From Linanthus parryae (lineage: Eukaryota > Streptophyta > Magnoliopsida > Ericales > Polemoniaceae), in contig JALGPY010000001.1 of the NCBI GenBank assembly GCA_023055425.1, positions 30,493,001-30,557,000 of the forward strand: a stretch of 64,000 nt of DNA. Direction: 5' to 3'. The notes under the pieces are model-generated. The model saw nothing but the letters and a program-made list of their open reading frames with translations, was not told where the DNA came from and made no database searches. Made by a program: the position numbers and the translations under genes. This document shows positions 11,226 to 23,322 of the stretch, in pieces (the stretch's first letter is position 1; each line of letters starts with the position of its first letter).

Positions 11226-12449
11226 ATGGTAGACGTTGATCGGAGAATGACGGGACTAAACCCGGCTCATGTCGCCGGTCTCCGTCGCCTCTCCGCCAGA
11301 GCCGCGGCTGCTCCGGCCCAAATCCCGGCCAGAAATGGGCTCTTGTCGTTCTACACCCTCTCCGTGAAGTTCATCGCCTACTTGAAAAACGCCGGAATCC
11401 GAGTCGACCCGGGTTTGTCAGACGCCGAGTTCGCATTAGCTGAGGCCGAGTTCGGCTTTTTGTTCCCACCGGATCTCCGAGCCGTACTCGCGGCCGGATT
11501 GCCGGTCGGACCGGGTTTCCCTGACTGGCGCTCAACCGGGAGTTCCCGACTCCAGCTTCGTTCCTCCATCGATTTACCCGTCGCCGCCGTGTCCTTCCAC
11601 ATTGCCCGAAACGCTTTGTGGTCCAAATCGTGGGGTCCGAGACCTTCCGACCCGGAAAAAGCGATCAAAATCGGTAGAAATTCGATTAAACGGGTCCCAG
11701 CTTTGATACCCATCTTCAACCATTGCTACATTCCTTGTAAACCCTCTTTAGCCGGAAACCCGGTCTTCTTCGTCGACGAGAATCAGATTTTCTGTTGTGG
11801 GTTTGATTTATCCGACTTCTTCGACCGCGAATCGGCACTCTCCCATGGGTCCGACCTTCGAATTCTCGAAAAACAGAGATCGGTGAGTGAGAGATCGACG
11901 GGATCGTCGTCGTCGGCGAATTTCTCCCGGAGAAGCCTCGACGCGTTGAGCGGCGGAAAGAAGAACCCGAGATGGGTCGAGTTCTGGAGTGACGCGGCGG
12001 TGGATAGGCGGAGGAGAAACTCCAATTCGTCGTCGTCGTCGTCGGAGATCTGTTCATCGGCGTCGTCGCCGGAACGGTACATTGAAATGACTATATCGGA
12101 AAAGCCGAGATGGGTCGATGATTTTGTAAATCGGGTCGGGTCGGTTTTGAGAGAAGGCGGGTGGGACGAATCGGATGTGACCGAGATTGTTCAGGTTTCG
12201 GCGTCCGGGTTCTTTGAAGAAAACGAAATGGTTCTGTTCGATAATCAAGCTGTTCTTGATGCTTTGCTTGTGAAAACGGATCGGTTCTCGGATTCGCTCC
12301 GGAAAGCGGGTTGGAGCTCCGAGGAGGTTTCGGATGCTCTCGGATTCGATTTCAGACCGGAGAAGGAGAAGAAACCGGCGAAGAAGCTGCCGCCGGAGCT
12401 CGTGGAGCGGTTCGGGAAACTGGCTGAATCGGTGAAACTGTCATTATGA
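11226..12449 (+). CDS. SUKH/SMI1-KNR4-like plant protein of unknown function
   Basis: A single uninterrupted exon of 407 codons. The start at 11226 (MVDVDRRM) is chosen because the longer frame from 11061 begins upstream of the TATA box. Residues 8-28 are a basic, alanine-rich segment ([10 protein letters not shown]). Residues 40-101 (helical stretch, then [14 protein letters not shown] at 75-88 and a GFPDW turn) resemble the SUKH (SMI1/KNR4) fold. The middle is serine-rich and probably disordered. Two short motifs, PRWVEFW and PRWVDDF, flank the second serine run, and the C terminus is helical and charged. I believe it belongs to a conserved family of uncharacterised plant proteins that includes Arabidopsis At3g50340 and At5g67020, from memory and not checked. 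No signal peptide or membrane segment is evident, so it is probably cytosolic or nuclear. It is the only intact gene here and is more GC-rich than its surroundings. Confidence 0.88.
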   Translation: MVDVDRRMTGLNPAHVAGLRRLSARAAAAPAQIPARNGLLSFYTLSVKFIAYLKNAGIRVDPGLSDAEFALAEAEFGFLFPPDLRAVLAAGLPVGPGFPDWRSTGSSRLQLRSSIDLPVAAVSFHIARNALWSKSWGPRPSDPEKAIKIGRNSIKRVPALIPIFNHCYIPCKPSLAGNPVFFVDENQIFCCGFDLSDFFDRESALSHGSDLRILEKQRSVSERSTGSSSSANFSRRSLDALSGGKKNPRWVEFWSDAAVDRRRRNSNSSSSSSEICSSASSPERYIEMTISEKPRWVDDFVNRVGSVLREGGWDESDVTEIVQVSASGFFEENEMVLFDNQAVLDALLVKTDRFSDSLRKAGWSSEEVSDALGFDFRPEKEKKPAKKLPPELVERFGKLAESVKLSL

Positions 12450-13190
12450 GTTTCTTTTTACCATTTTTATTTACAAGTTCAATTTTCTGTTTCTTTCTAA
12501 ATTATGGGTTTTGGGGCCATATTTGCCATTGTAGAAAGGTGAAGGAAATAGGCAGATGCTTTTTATTAACAGTTTAATACTACACGTAGTAAATGTCAAG
12601 TAAAAAAAATGTAAAAAAATGTACGCATAACATTTCCATTAATAGCAAATCGGCGCTAATTACCATTCCGTTTCTTCTTTTTCTTTATAAGTTAATTTTC
12701 TATGTATATGGCATTGCTCAAGAAAAAATTATAATGTTCTAGGTATATAGCAAATTAAAAAGAAGCATTGTGCTTGTAATTGATATTATCAGTATTCTTA
12801 TATGTATCTCTGTTCATACAATTTCAGGCTAAGTTGCATAAGGACAACCCCGGTTGCTTCACAACCAGCTTGGGGGTGGGGGATTTGGTATCAGATTTTT
12901 TTTTGCGTATGTCAATCTAAAACCAACTATTTTGTTTTTTGAACTTGAAGCAAATGTTTGTATCAACTTTTTTAAGGATATTTTTGAATTTTAACTTTTT
13001 TACTTCTAGTATAAAATAAGGGGAATGAATAAGTGGGTTTGAATAGTTTTATGCTTCTTTCCACAAATCATGTAAATTACAATAATGTCCTCACCAACAA
13101 ATTCTAATATCATTTCATTTTTTTACTGCACTAAACAACAAAATTGTTACAACACAGATTTTTTTTACCGCACTCACTTGTTTCACCAAA
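12450..13190. other. 3' flank of the host gene
   Basis: AT-rich sequence that should contain the 3' UTR and poly(A) site, but no single signal stands out. No other gene is visible. Confidence 0.45.
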
Positions 13191-13194
13191 CACC

Positions 13195-13410
13195 TACCCC
13201 CTCCGTCCAAGCAGGTTCTTCAAAAAATACTATTCACCGATCACTTTGATTTAATGATTTATTTAGTAAAACGATGTAAGAATTTTATAATTTTTTTATG
13301 TGTCGTAGAGTAAACTTTACCGTGAAAAAATTATCAAATTCTAACATCGTGATGGTGACAAAATTACCGGGTCAAAATGACATAGAAATATCAGAGGAAA
13401 TGTGTGGGAC
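13195..13410. mobile_element. Recurrent Stowaway-like MITE, decayed
   Basis: It begins CCCCCTCCGTCCAAGCAGG, a Stowaway-type end, and contains the family core GTCGTAGAGTAAACTTTACC and ATTACCGGGTCAAAATGAC. The right end is degraded. The core recurs at about 10600, 41900, 48960 and 49950. Confidence 0.55.
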
Positions 13411-13411
13411 A

Positions 13412-13908
13412 GGCGTCCAGATATTTTCAGCCTTTGCAAGGGTCTTTGTACGTTCTCCTTCTTATAGACTCCCCTTGGCAAAAATCATTACCATGGTGAT
13501 TGGCTTCTGTAGGTAGTGTGTTGAAATGGCTATTGCATTCATTGACTTATAAATCCATGTCTCCTTTGATTTCAAAACGATGGTGACTTTCGACCAGCTA
13601 CTGTCTATGTATAGTTGTGATTTTCACGGTGTTCTCTTTTTCTAAAACAGCAAAAATTATTAGTGCTTACTTGCAAGCCTCACACGAGATTTTGCATAGT
13701 CGGCAAAGCTAATTTGGCTTATTGCTAACAATAACACAGTATCATATAGGATTAAACCCACGGTAACCGCGCATGTTTTGGTACCGGTTTAAAAATCAGA
13801 AAAGAAACAATACAACTCAAAATGAAACACCACAATCATGTTTCGAAATTATACTCCGATTCTCTCATTGAGATTTAGCATGTGTACCAGCGTCTGAAAT
13901 ATTTTTGT
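13412..13908. other. Spacer, no gene recognised
   Basis: No conserved protein or element ends could be supported between the MITE and the next MULE. Confidence 0.4.
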
Positions 13909-14683
13909 GGGTAAAAGACAAAAACCACCCCTCGAGTATGGGTTATATAGAAAAACATCCCTCGTGTTCGGGGATATACGAAATCCACCCATGTCAGAGT
14001 TAGCATGTAACGGCGCACTAACGGAGATATAGAAAGACAAAAATACCCTTCGGACAAAAGCAAATTACACAATATAAATAGCCATTATTCTGCATCTCTT
14101 CTCATTCCTAACCCTAAATGTCTCTCTCTCTTCCCCACTTCTCCTTCTCCTCCTCTCAGCAGCCTTCCTCTCCTTTACCACCACTCCCATTTCCACCACT
14201 CCATCTGAGCATCACCGCCATCTCCCATCTGAGCAACATCGCCGACGCCTAAACCAGCGTCGCCGCCTAAACCAGTGCCGCCTTCCCAAGGCGAAACCAG
14301 CTATCTCCTTCTTCTCTCGCCTGAACCCAGGTACCTCAATTCGAGCAAGATCGTGCCTTGCCCTTGTGACTCAGAACCGACTCAGATTAACGCATGAATG
14401 GTCGGAAAATTCGGCCACGGTCCAGGTCAGATTGAAGGATTCTTCTGGTTCGGTGGTCTAAACTAGAAGTCCTCGAACCCAGGTAGGCCGTCCCCTTCTT
14501 CCTTCAACTCAGAATCGTTGTTCCCTCTCTCTCCTTCACCAACGACTCTCCTTCACCTGTCCTCAGATCTGTTTCTGAATCAACACCAGTTCCTTGATTT
14601 GAGTTTTGGTTTTTTATTGCACGGCGATTTGCGATGGAGGAGCTCATCCGGTTATGAGATTGGAACTCCAATCGGCCTAATCG

Positions 14684-14800
14684 AGCTATTTTGAAGCCAA
14701 CACAGAGAGGCAACTTCAGGCAGCTGAAGATGGATTGGGTATATCATCCCCTGATGAGTTGGATAGAATTTTGAGAGAGGAACAGAATGTTAGATGTTGA
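14684..14800 (+). pseudogene. Possible captured exon, unidentified
   Basis: An open stretch inside the MULE encodes SYFEANTERQLQAAEDGLG followed by ISSPDELDRILREEQNVR, then a stop. The amphipathic, charged composition looks like real protein-coding sequence and not chance DNA. It has no start codon and is followed by T-rich, intron-like sequence. I do not recognise the family. Confidence 0.35.
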
Positions 14801-15164
14801 TTTCTTTCTGTCTTATGGTTTGTTTTTGTTGCTGTATAAGCCTTTGTGCTTTTTCTAATGCTATGGTACTCAATTTTGATAAACAAAAAAAAAATGCAGA
14901 CCCTAATTGGTTGTGATGGGTTCTGGATTTGGGTCTATTCTGAGGTATGGTTTCGATTTTTGGAGGGTTCTTGATCTGGGTTTCTGGATGATTGTGACTT
15001 GTGATGGTGGTTTGCCTTGGTTGATTTGTTGTATCAGTGGCGTGGGAATCTTGTTGTTTGTTTTTGACCCTTCATTCTATCTCACAAATTGAGAGATTAG
15101 ATGTTGTGGATTTGTGTGTGTTGTCCCACGATTGACTTGGCCTGGGTTTTTTGTGGTGGTGGTG

Positions 15165-15240
15165 GAGCGGTGGTGTGTTGGTGTTGTTGGTGTTGGTGGT
15201 GGTGGTGGTGGTGGTGATGTGTTGGTGATGGTGGTGGTGA
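15165..15240. repeat. GGT/GTT microsatellite
   Basis: Imperfect repeats of GGT, GTT and GAT occur near the right end of the MULE. The histidine- and threonine-rich minus-strand frame across it is a product of the repeat. Confidence 0.7.
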
Positions 15241-15489
15241 AGAACACAAGAACATAACCACAATAAACACAAAAATATAAGTAGGGGCAAAATGGTCATA
15301 AAAAAGTCAAATTGCACCCTCATACTGACTGATTGTAACAGAAGGGTGGTATTCGTCCAACGTCCATTCACTGACAGGGGTGGTTTTTGTCTCGACAAGG
15401 GTGGATTTTGTATATCTCCGAACACGAGGGATGTTTTTGTATATAACCCATACTCGAGGGGTGGTTTTTGTCTTTTACCCTATTTTTGT

Positions 15490-16090
15490 AGAGAGGGTCC
15501 AATCCAATACAGGTGAACCACAGAACTTGGTGGGATCAAAGTTTGAAGACACCATCGCTTTTGGTGCATGAGAGAAACAATTGTACTACTCTTCTTTTGT
15601 TTCTGGTGAAAGAAATAAAAACAAATCACTCCCAAATGCTTTCCTCTCCACATCGCTTACAGAAAGAAAGAAAGAAAGCAAGCAAGCAATGGCGTTTCGT
15701 ACTACTGATTGATTGGTTGATGGAGAGAGAGAGAACAATTGGTTCGCATCTTTCTTTCTTTTCCTGTAAAAAACATCCTCACGGTTCTTGAGAATACAAC
15801 TCACCAGGATTGGCATTTCTATCAGTGGAAACTGTCAGCCAAGTCCTCTTCTTTTCATGTAAGTACACGGTACTGTACTTGATAGAGAGAAGTGAAAGAG
15901 AGAACGTACTGTTGTGGCCTGTGGGAGTGAGTTTTTGTTCTTTGAAATTAGTGGAGGTACCAGTACTCTGTTTTGGGGAAACATTTCAACAAAGGATGCT
16001 CTGTTTGTGGGCATCCAGGGGCGGATTTCGAATCTCGTGGAAAATTAGGACACCTTGAACTTCAGGAGCCTGTTTGATTGAATACCAGTT
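15490..16090. other. Spacer, no gene recognised
   Basis: Contains short AAAG/CAAG repeats near 15661-15690 and a few short frames without homology that I can see. Confidence 0.4.
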
Positions 16091-16096
16091 TAAAAG

Positions 16097-16455
16097 GGGT
16101 TAAAGACACTTTCACCTTAGCTACAAAAAAACACTTTCACCCCCCTCAAATTTGGTGCAAATACACTCTCACCCCTTCCAGTTTGGAGAATGACACATTC
16201 GGTCCTTCAGTGTGCCAAATTTCAGGACACATACATTCCCTAAAACGTTGTTAGTCTGGAGGAGGAGGAGGTCCATCAGTTAAAATATTTTTCTGGACAA
16301 TTTTGCCCTCTTAGAATACGGAAAGATACTATATGGGGTTTAAGTGTCCTAAAGTTTGGCACACAAATGATGTATATGTCTTTTTTCCAAACAGAAGGGG
16401 TAAAAGTGTCTTGTGCCAAATTTGAGGGGGTGAAAGTGTTTGTTATCCGGTTATA
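16097..16455. mobile_element. Short MULE-like element with long inverted repeats
   Basis: The left arm reads ACACTTTCACCCCC, CTCAAATTTGGTGCAA, then GTGCCAAATTTCAGGACAC. The right arm carries the same blocks in inverse order and orientation (GTGTCCTAAAGTTTGGCACA, then TTGTGCCAAATTTGAGG, GGGTGAAAGTGTTT). The arms of about 115 bp enclose only about 130 bp. The style matches the MULEs nearby, but no 9-bp target duplication was found, and the left end is uncertain because an ACACTTTCAC block is repeated there. Confidence 0.55.
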
Positions 16456-16509
16456 ATAGAAAACAGTATCAAACTATCATAAAACACGTTATCATAAAAA
16501 ATTGTAAGA

Positions 16510-17300
16510 AGTTAATTTTTTCGGTCCGAGTTTTTTGGGGGCGACCCAAACCCTGGCTCTCGAATATCGAACGATGATGGAGGAAGGACGATACGATTGC
16601 CGGTCACGACCAAAGACAATCAAGCTGCAGTATCCAAGGACGACTATTGTGCGAAGGCAAAAGCGGAGTTCACTGTTTGATCAGATCTTTCATAGAGGAG
16701 GAACCAATCAATGCGAAGGCGACGAAAAGAACGTTCTGAAGAATCTTGAATCAAGGACATCTTATTGATATTCTGGAGGTTGAGTTCAACACCTTTGTCG
16801 TTACATTTCCCGATGAGGGTTGTCTGAAACGGGTTGCATTTGGGGAACCTTGGGTTTTTGGAGGATCGATTATGTTGCTTAAACCTTGGTATCTCGAGGA
16901 CTTTATCAAAGATATTAGTTTTGATTCTTTTGAAGCATAAATTCAGGTGTTTAATCTTCCAATCCATCTGCTAAAATCTGATTCGGGACCAGTATCAGTT
17001 GAAGAAGTTGCTGAAGTGGTGGATACTGATAAAAGAATTGAAAGTGACGAGGGCCAGAACTACGTACGAGTAAGGGCTAAATTGACGATGTCGGAACCTC
17101 ATCCGAGAGAAGTGCACATTCAAGCCAAGGGAAAGAAGATATGTTTAGCACATTCAAGCCAAGGGAAAGAAGATATGGTTAGACTTTCGCCATGAAAGGA
17201 TTACAAGTGTATGCTCTTGGTGTTGATGTATTACTCATGATAGTCAGACTTGCGATAGTGTCCCTGATAACCCCGTAATCGGTGAGATATTTTATATTGA
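16510..17300 (+). pseudogene. LINE ORF1 fragment (DUF4283 and zinc-knuckle region)
   Basis: Plus-strand translation shows FPDEGCLKRVAFGEPWVFGG and LLKPWYLEDF, the typical DUF4283 nucleic-acid-binding region of plant LINE ORF1 proteins. This is followed by DFRHERI and a degraded CCHC knuckle (CSWC then THDSQTCDS). A stop at 16938 and frame changes interrupt it. A short segment (CACATTCAAGCCAAGGGAAA) is tandemly duplicated at about 17120-17175. No ORF2 follows, so it is a separate fragment from the LINE on the other strand. Confidence 0.7.
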
Positions 17301-17680
17301 GTATGTATCATTTGTCATTATTTTCTAGACGTTTGTATAATTACATTGCCATTATACTGACTTGTGAAGGAGATTGGTGTGCTTTATTGCTAGTCTGGGC
17401 GTTTCTATGCGTTTTATATCTTATTTGTCAAACTTAAACACTTGGTATGAATGTTCATGTTGTCTTGATAGGAACGAATGTTAAACGGTTGCTAGGACGC
17501 ATCAAACGAGTTCGGAAACAAAACAAGCTCAGGATGAAGCAAGAGAGGCAGAGTCGGAGGAGCAAAAGTGTCAAGCATTCACTATTTTGATGATATCGTG
17601 AGTTCTAAAACAAATTTTGGAATGATATTGATGGAAAATGAAAGTAGTCTAAGAGAGATTTTCATATGAAGGTCACATAG
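17300..17680. other. Spacer between LINE fragments
   Basis: No gene or clear element boundary seen. Confidence 0.35.
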
Positions 17681-17740
17681 CTAAAACGGAGGTCGAGTGT
17701 CTTTTTGCCAAAATATAGGGATGCAGAGTGTCTTTTACCC
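17680..17740. repeat. Orphan MULE-like terminal repeat
   Basis: GAGTGTCTTTTACCC at 17726-17740 is the reverse complement of a GGGTAAAAGACA-type MULE end. No matching left end or 9-bp duplication could be paired with confidence. Confidence 0.4.
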
Positions 17741-17778
17741 AATAAGATAATATATTTTTTAGATGGAAAAAATAAATC

Positions 17779-20700
17779 TTATAACGGGGAAGTCACTCCC
17801 AAGAGATCAAAGTTATACACTTGATGCGCCCAAACTGGTGTTTGAGTAAAGTAACTAATATTGTCCTCATCTATAACTTTAGACGCAACTAAATTAGCAA
17901 AACAATTTCCTTCCCTTATCACATGTAAAAATTCCACTGATTGGAATTTGCATGCCACTAGTCTGCATCTAGACATGATCTCCTAGAAGTCTGAAATAGC
18001 TCCCTTCTCTTTCAAAGGACCAGAAGCGTCGTCCCTAAGTGGGGTGATTGATGAAAAATTATCTGACTCCAACTGCACCATCGAGTAGCCCAGTTCTGAT
18101 GCGAAATTAAGACCCTCCAATAGCGCCTCCATCAGCGCCAGTAGTACTTACCTTGAGCGCGGTATACGTCGATGTCTTACTGCCAAAAACCTCCCAGTGG
18201 CCTCTCGGATCATCACCCCTACTCCAGTTGTCGGGATATATTCCCGCCAAGAAGCATCACCGTTGATTTTGACCTTGCCCGAGGGAGGGGGAAGCCATTT
18301 ACCGCTGCTACTGCTTATTGTCGTACGCGTAAGCTCGTTGAGAAGACCAGAGGTTTTTATCTCTTCACACCAAGAAAAATATTCACGACAGTGAGTGGCC
18401 CCTTCCTCCGGAGAAGAACTTTTGGAGTTGAAAACCCACTCATTACGATTTCTCCATATGGCCCAAGTGGTTGCTGCAAAGAGCTCGCAATTCTTCTTAT
18501 CTTCTTTTGAAAAAAAAACCCACCTTCCAGCCCCTAAAAAATGTGTTCGTGTCCCTCATAAGATCTTCCCCCAAAGAGTTTCGCCAAACGTGTTTAGAGT
18601 GGATACAGTTAGCAAACAAGTGATCATTTGTTCCCACCTCCTGATTGCAAAGTCCGCAAAGAAGAGGGACTTGTACTCCCTTGTCAACATATTAGTTTCC
18701 ACCGGAAGCGAAGAGTGCCAATAGGAGGATGTAAACGTACCCGAGGAGGATAGGAACCAGGTTAGATAGCTTTCTTTGAGCCTTGTAGCCAGACTTCACT
18801 GAGTAATGATCATCTTCGGAATGAACCCAATAGGAAACGTCCATTGGTTGCTGTGATTCGATTGGCACTGGGAGCAGATCCTCCACATCAATTGGCCATC
18901 AACTTCCTTAACTTTATTAACATTCCATGTCTTCGTTCCCTCATCAATTAGGTCACTAACGGTCATATCTTTAGCTCCTTCCGAGAAAGGAGTAATTAAT
19001 CTGAAAGTGTTTGGCCTCTTTAACCAATTGTCTCAAAATACATTCACCCTCCGTCCATCACCGATATTCCAAACCAGCCCACTGTTAATAAGATCACGAC
19101 CCGCTAAAATGCTTCTAAACGCATAAGAGACTTGGGAAGACGCTTTCAACTTATAATCAAGAATAGAGAAATCTCAATAATTCTTTGCTTTGAACACCCT
19201 ACTCACCAATGATTCCGGCTGCCTAAGAAACCTCCATGTGTGCTTTGCAAGCATTGCCTCATTGAAGTCTTGGAAGTCACAAAATCCAAGGCCTCCGTTT
19301 TCTTTGTACTCCTTCAGTTTTTTCCATGCAATCCAATGTATCTTGTGTTTTTTCTTATCTCCCCCCCAACCAAAATCGACGAATAATTCTCTCAACATCC
19401 TGACAAGTTCTTTTCGGTAAGAAGAAACAACTCATGTTGTAGTTGGGGACAGCCTGCACAACAACTTTCATTAAAATTTCCTCGCCAATATAAGATAGAT
19501 ATTTTCCACCCCTTCATTTATGATAGACCTTCTCGACGAGCGGACTAAAAGTAGCAGTTCTACTTATGTCGATCTGAGTTGGGAGACCGAGATAACTGTC
19601 GTGTTGGACTTCAAGCTGAACTCCACATAAAGCACTGAGAGAAGCTCTCTCCTCCACTACCACGTTTTCAGAAAAAAGACTGAGGACTTCCGAAGATTAA
19701 GGACCTGCCCTGAAGCTGTCTCATAGTTCTGCAAAATTCCCCGCAATACTGAGATTTCCTCTTATGTGGCCTTTGTGGAAAGAAGAGTATCATTTGCAAA
19801 GAAAAGGTGGGATACAACTTGACCTGCTTGAGAGACCCTAATCCCCGAAAGACTTTATTCCTGCACTGCAACTGTTAGAGATCTAGAAAGATTTTCACTA
19901 ACAAGGAGGAAAAGATAAGGATATAGAGGACTCCCCTGGCGAAGACCTCTTTCTGGCTTAATCTGTCCCTGTACCTCGCCATTTACCATAAGACTGTAAG
20001 TAAATGTCGAAACACAGTTCATAACTAGTTCGATCGAGCGGAAGCCAAACCCCATCCTTTCCATGACAGCACGCAAAAAATCCCACTCTACCATGTCGTA
20101 TGCTTTGCTCATATCAGCTTTGGGCGCCAAAAAACCGGTCTTCCCCTTCTTGCGATTTTTCATCGTATGTAGCAACTCAATATCAATTAAGATATTATCA
20201 GAAATCAGACGACCTGGCACAAAAGCTGACTCATTTTCCGAGATAATTGAGTCAAGAACGAGTTTCTAACGATTTGCCATAGCCTTGGTACAAATTGTAT
20301 AAACTCTGGAGCAAAGACTAATAGGACGAAAATCAAATGATTTATGTACCTGTTAGACCTTGGGAATCAGGGCTATCAAAGTATGATTGAACTTTGAGAC
20401 ATCACTGTTGCTATTGAGAAATTTCAAACATAACTCTTAAACTTCTCCACCGACCAAGGTCCAAAAATGCTGAAAGAAAGCTGCCTGGAAACCGTCAGGA
20501 CCCGGAGCTTTGGAGGGAGAGAGCTATTGAAGATCTGACCGCACGTCCTCAACTGTAAACGCCTTATCCAACGTTTCCCGCTGCTCAAGAGAGATCAGTT
20601 CCTCTACCCCTGTCAATACTGGTTCCATCTGAACACTCTGGGGGTCTGAGGAATGAAAAATGTCCTTGAAATAGTTCTCCAAAATAGTGATGAAATGCTG

Positions 20701-21855
20701 CTTGTCCGTAGTCCAAGTGCAATGATTGTCTTCAAGTCCTCCAATAAAATTCCTTTTCCACCAGCTCGAAGCTTTACGATGAAAAAAGTTTATGTTTTGG
20801 TCTCCTTTTCGCATCCACGTCTCCCTAGATTGCTGACGCCACATCTCCTCTTCTTTTAACAGAAGTTGTAACATAGAGTAACGTCTAGTATTCGATTCAT
20901 CTATAGCTACCGCCGTCTGAATACCCTCTGTAAGTTGTAACAATCTAGCTCGAATTTTCATCATCTGGGTCTTGACGCATCGAAAAACTTCCCTGTTCCA
21001 GTGAGTCAAGGCCGACGCATGGCCTTTAAGTGTGTCGTGCACTGGTCTATTACTCCGAGTCCATTTTTCATCAAAAAAGGAAGAAATTCGTTGGTCTTGC
21101 AACCACATAGTTTTCAGACTGGAAACATCTATTAACTCGTATATTTCTTAAAATACCTGAGTGCCAAGAAATTTGGAGCGGAACATGATCAAAAACCTCT
21201 GCAAACAGATGCTCCACCTTCTCCCAGTCGGAAGTATCATTCCACGTATCGGTTACAAGACATCTATCAATTCTTTCTCTGGTTGTCATGTCATCCCCCT
21301 AATTGTTTGTACATGTGAAGCAAACTCCTGAAAAACCCAAGTCACACAGTTGTAGACAATGAATAACACCATTAAAACTCTCTATCTCGCTGAAAGAGAC
21401 TGATCTTCCTCCTTTTTTATCCAAGAGAGACGAGAACGCATTAAAATTGCCAACCACACACCAAGACTGCCCAACCGGACATAAACGTTTCAACAAGGTC
21501 CAGGAGTTGTGCTGCTGACTCCTATCTGGATACCCATAAAAACCTGTTAAGTAACCATGCTTTGATTCAGAAGGAATAGGAAACAAGCATGATTAAAGTG
21601 CTTTGACATCTTAGCAAGAGAAAAGCTGACATCATCGTCCCACATCAGCGCGAGACTACCTCTACGATCTTAGCAGTCATGGAAAATCCCATTAATAAAA
21701 CCCAACCTATCTCTAATTCGAAACATCTCCGTTGCATACTGTTTTGTTTCCATCAAGAAGACTATATGGGGCTTCTGTCTCCTTACGAGATTACAAAGAG
21801 AAGTAACGCTACGCGGGTTCCCAAGCCCCCGTACTTTACATCTTAGTAGACTCAT
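17779..21855 (-). pseudogene. LINE ORF2: endonuclease, reverse transcriptase, RNase H, broken
   Basis: Starts 50 bp after ORF1 with MSLLRCKVRGLGNPRSV and IVFLMETK, the start of an APE-type endonuclease. A further endonuclease piece lies at 21299-21586 (YGYPDRSQ, WCVVGNFNA). The linker and fingers lie at 20524-21108, and the reverse transcriptase core at 19855-20220 has DMSKAYDMVEWDFL and GLRQGSPLYPYLFLL. The following FADD-type active-site segment is out of frame (SLQMILFF near 19790). Then come [20 protein letters not shown] (19174-19398), a zf-RVT-like piece, and an RNase H end (EFLHVIREGNCFANLVAS, near 17900). At least six frame changes and stops disable it. Confidence 0.82.
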
Positions 21856-21904
21856 TGCGACTTGCTGGGCTGTATCATAGCCTCAGCCAAAGAGAGTGTT
21901 GGGT

Positions 21905-23322
21905 TCATTAAGGCTCCCCCTCCTGTGTCGGAATCCGCGCTGCAGAAACCTGGTTTGGTGACATAGAAAATGTACCTTCCTCTTCCTTCTGACGAGAAAC
22001 GGGATTTTTATGCGCATTGTATGTTGCCTGAACATTTGCACGACTGCCTTGGGCATCCCCACGTCCAGTCCCTTCATTTGTGCTGGTTCTTCCACCCCTT
22101 GCGCCTCCTCTTCCTCGACCACTGCCCCTCTGACTTGCTGTTGAATTAGCTCTACCACTGTTTGTATTACCTGATCCTCTACCTTGACCCGATGGTCTGT
22201 TCTTAACCTTCTCATCCGAATTAATTAACCTCACTGACCTTTATCTTTGAACCATTCGCAGTTTGGTTTAAATCAATGGTGATTCCTTTTCCCTTTTCCT
22301 CTGCCGAGAAGCGTGATGACTTTTCTTGGTTCGCCAAGGGTTTGTCGAAGAGATGCGTGGAACTGTCATTCCAAGAAACATTCACCCCCTTTGATTCAAC
22401 TGAGTTGGCAGACTCAATTGTTATTTCACAGGAGCGATTATCTGACCCACAATTAGACATCATATCTGCGTCGTTAGCATCGTCAACTGGGAAGTCGTCG
22501 TTATCGTTGTCAGGGAGGTTCAGATTTTCCTTGCCATCCTCTTTATCCACCTCGCCTTCCTCAAAAGCATCAACAAGACGTTGTCTAGGAGCAGGACGGA
22601 AAAGAAGCCAATCACTGAATCCAAATTGTTTCTGAGTTTTCTCAACATCCGTCGTCATCATACATTCATCTTCATTATGCGTTATTCTACCATACCAAGA
22701 ACAAAAACAAGGAATTTGTTCAAACTTATAATCCAACCAAATCTTCTTACCGAGAGCCTATATGAATCTTCCTCGACGGATTGGTTTAACGATGATAACA
22801 CGAACTCTTGCACGCATGTAGTCACCTCCCAGTCCTGAAGAAATCTTTGGATCCGTTTTGCAGCACAGTGCCCATAGTCCTCAGAATTGTGCGAAGATTA
22901 ACATCTGTTTGCAAATACACATAGATATTTCGAACCTGGACCCAAACGTAGAAGAACTCAAACAGTATTGTTTCAGTATCCATCGTTAAATCCCAAGGCT
23001 GGAGTATCAACATGCTCTCGTCGAAGATCCATGGACCTCCGTTTTGAACCGTCTCCATCGATTCATTAGAAGGAAACTGGAAGATTAATTTGTTCTAACC
23101 AACCTCATGAATGCTAACTTCGTCTCCGTCCGGCCAGAATTTCTTAAACAGTAATTTCATCGCCCACTAGTTGAATCTGATCGGTAGAAGAAACTTCCCA
23201 GCCAAGCACGACCCTCTACCTCTGATTGCCACCATGCAGTACGCTGAATCGAATAATTCCACCTCTTCTTCTTCGATGGATAGCATTCCGAATTCCAGCG
23301 AAGAGCCAGTTCCCATCACCAT
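21905..23322 (-). pseudogene. LINE ORF1 protein (RNA-binding), broken
   Basis: Read on the minus strand from a likely start at 23322. An acidic N terminus with IEEEEVELFD precedes the DUF4283 domain (KFWPDGDEVSIHEVG, then VQNGGPWIFDESMLILQPWD). Further on is a degraded zinc knuckle (CFCSWYGRITHNEDEC, where the pattern would be CX2CX4HX4C), then an acidic low-complexity region. After a frame change near 22225 there is an RG-rich tail (GRGRGGARGGR) ending at 21908. ORF1 proteins bind the element RNA. In-frame stops at about 23167 and 23098 show it is inactive. Confidence 0.78.

Larger units (their letters stand above)
13909..15480. mobile_element. Non-autonomous Mutator-like element
   Basis: The element is 1572 bp with TIRs of about 90 bp that begin GGGTAAAAGACAAAAACCAC at both ends. 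It is flanked by a perfect 9-bp direct repeat, TATTTTTGT, at 13900-13908 and 15481-15489. No transposase is found. Near the left end is a TATAAATAG box followed by a CT-rich leader, and further in are exon-like segments with GT donor-like sites (for example GAACCCAG then GTACC at about 14328). This suggests a captured promoter and 5' gene part, although the gene could not be named. Confidence 0.9.

Noticed and set aside
11378..12248. Several long minus-strand frames opposite the host gene
   Set aside because: They are shadows of a GC-rich coding exon and have no protein-like motifs.
16097..17740. A single large MULE from 16097 to 17740 with the orphan end at 17740
   Set aside because: The flanks (GTTTAAAAG and AATAAGATA) do not match as a 9-bp duplication and the end sequences differ.
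22276..22635. 119-codon plus-strand frame in the LINE
   Set aside because: It is opposite the LINE ORF1 protein, which has the recognisable domains.
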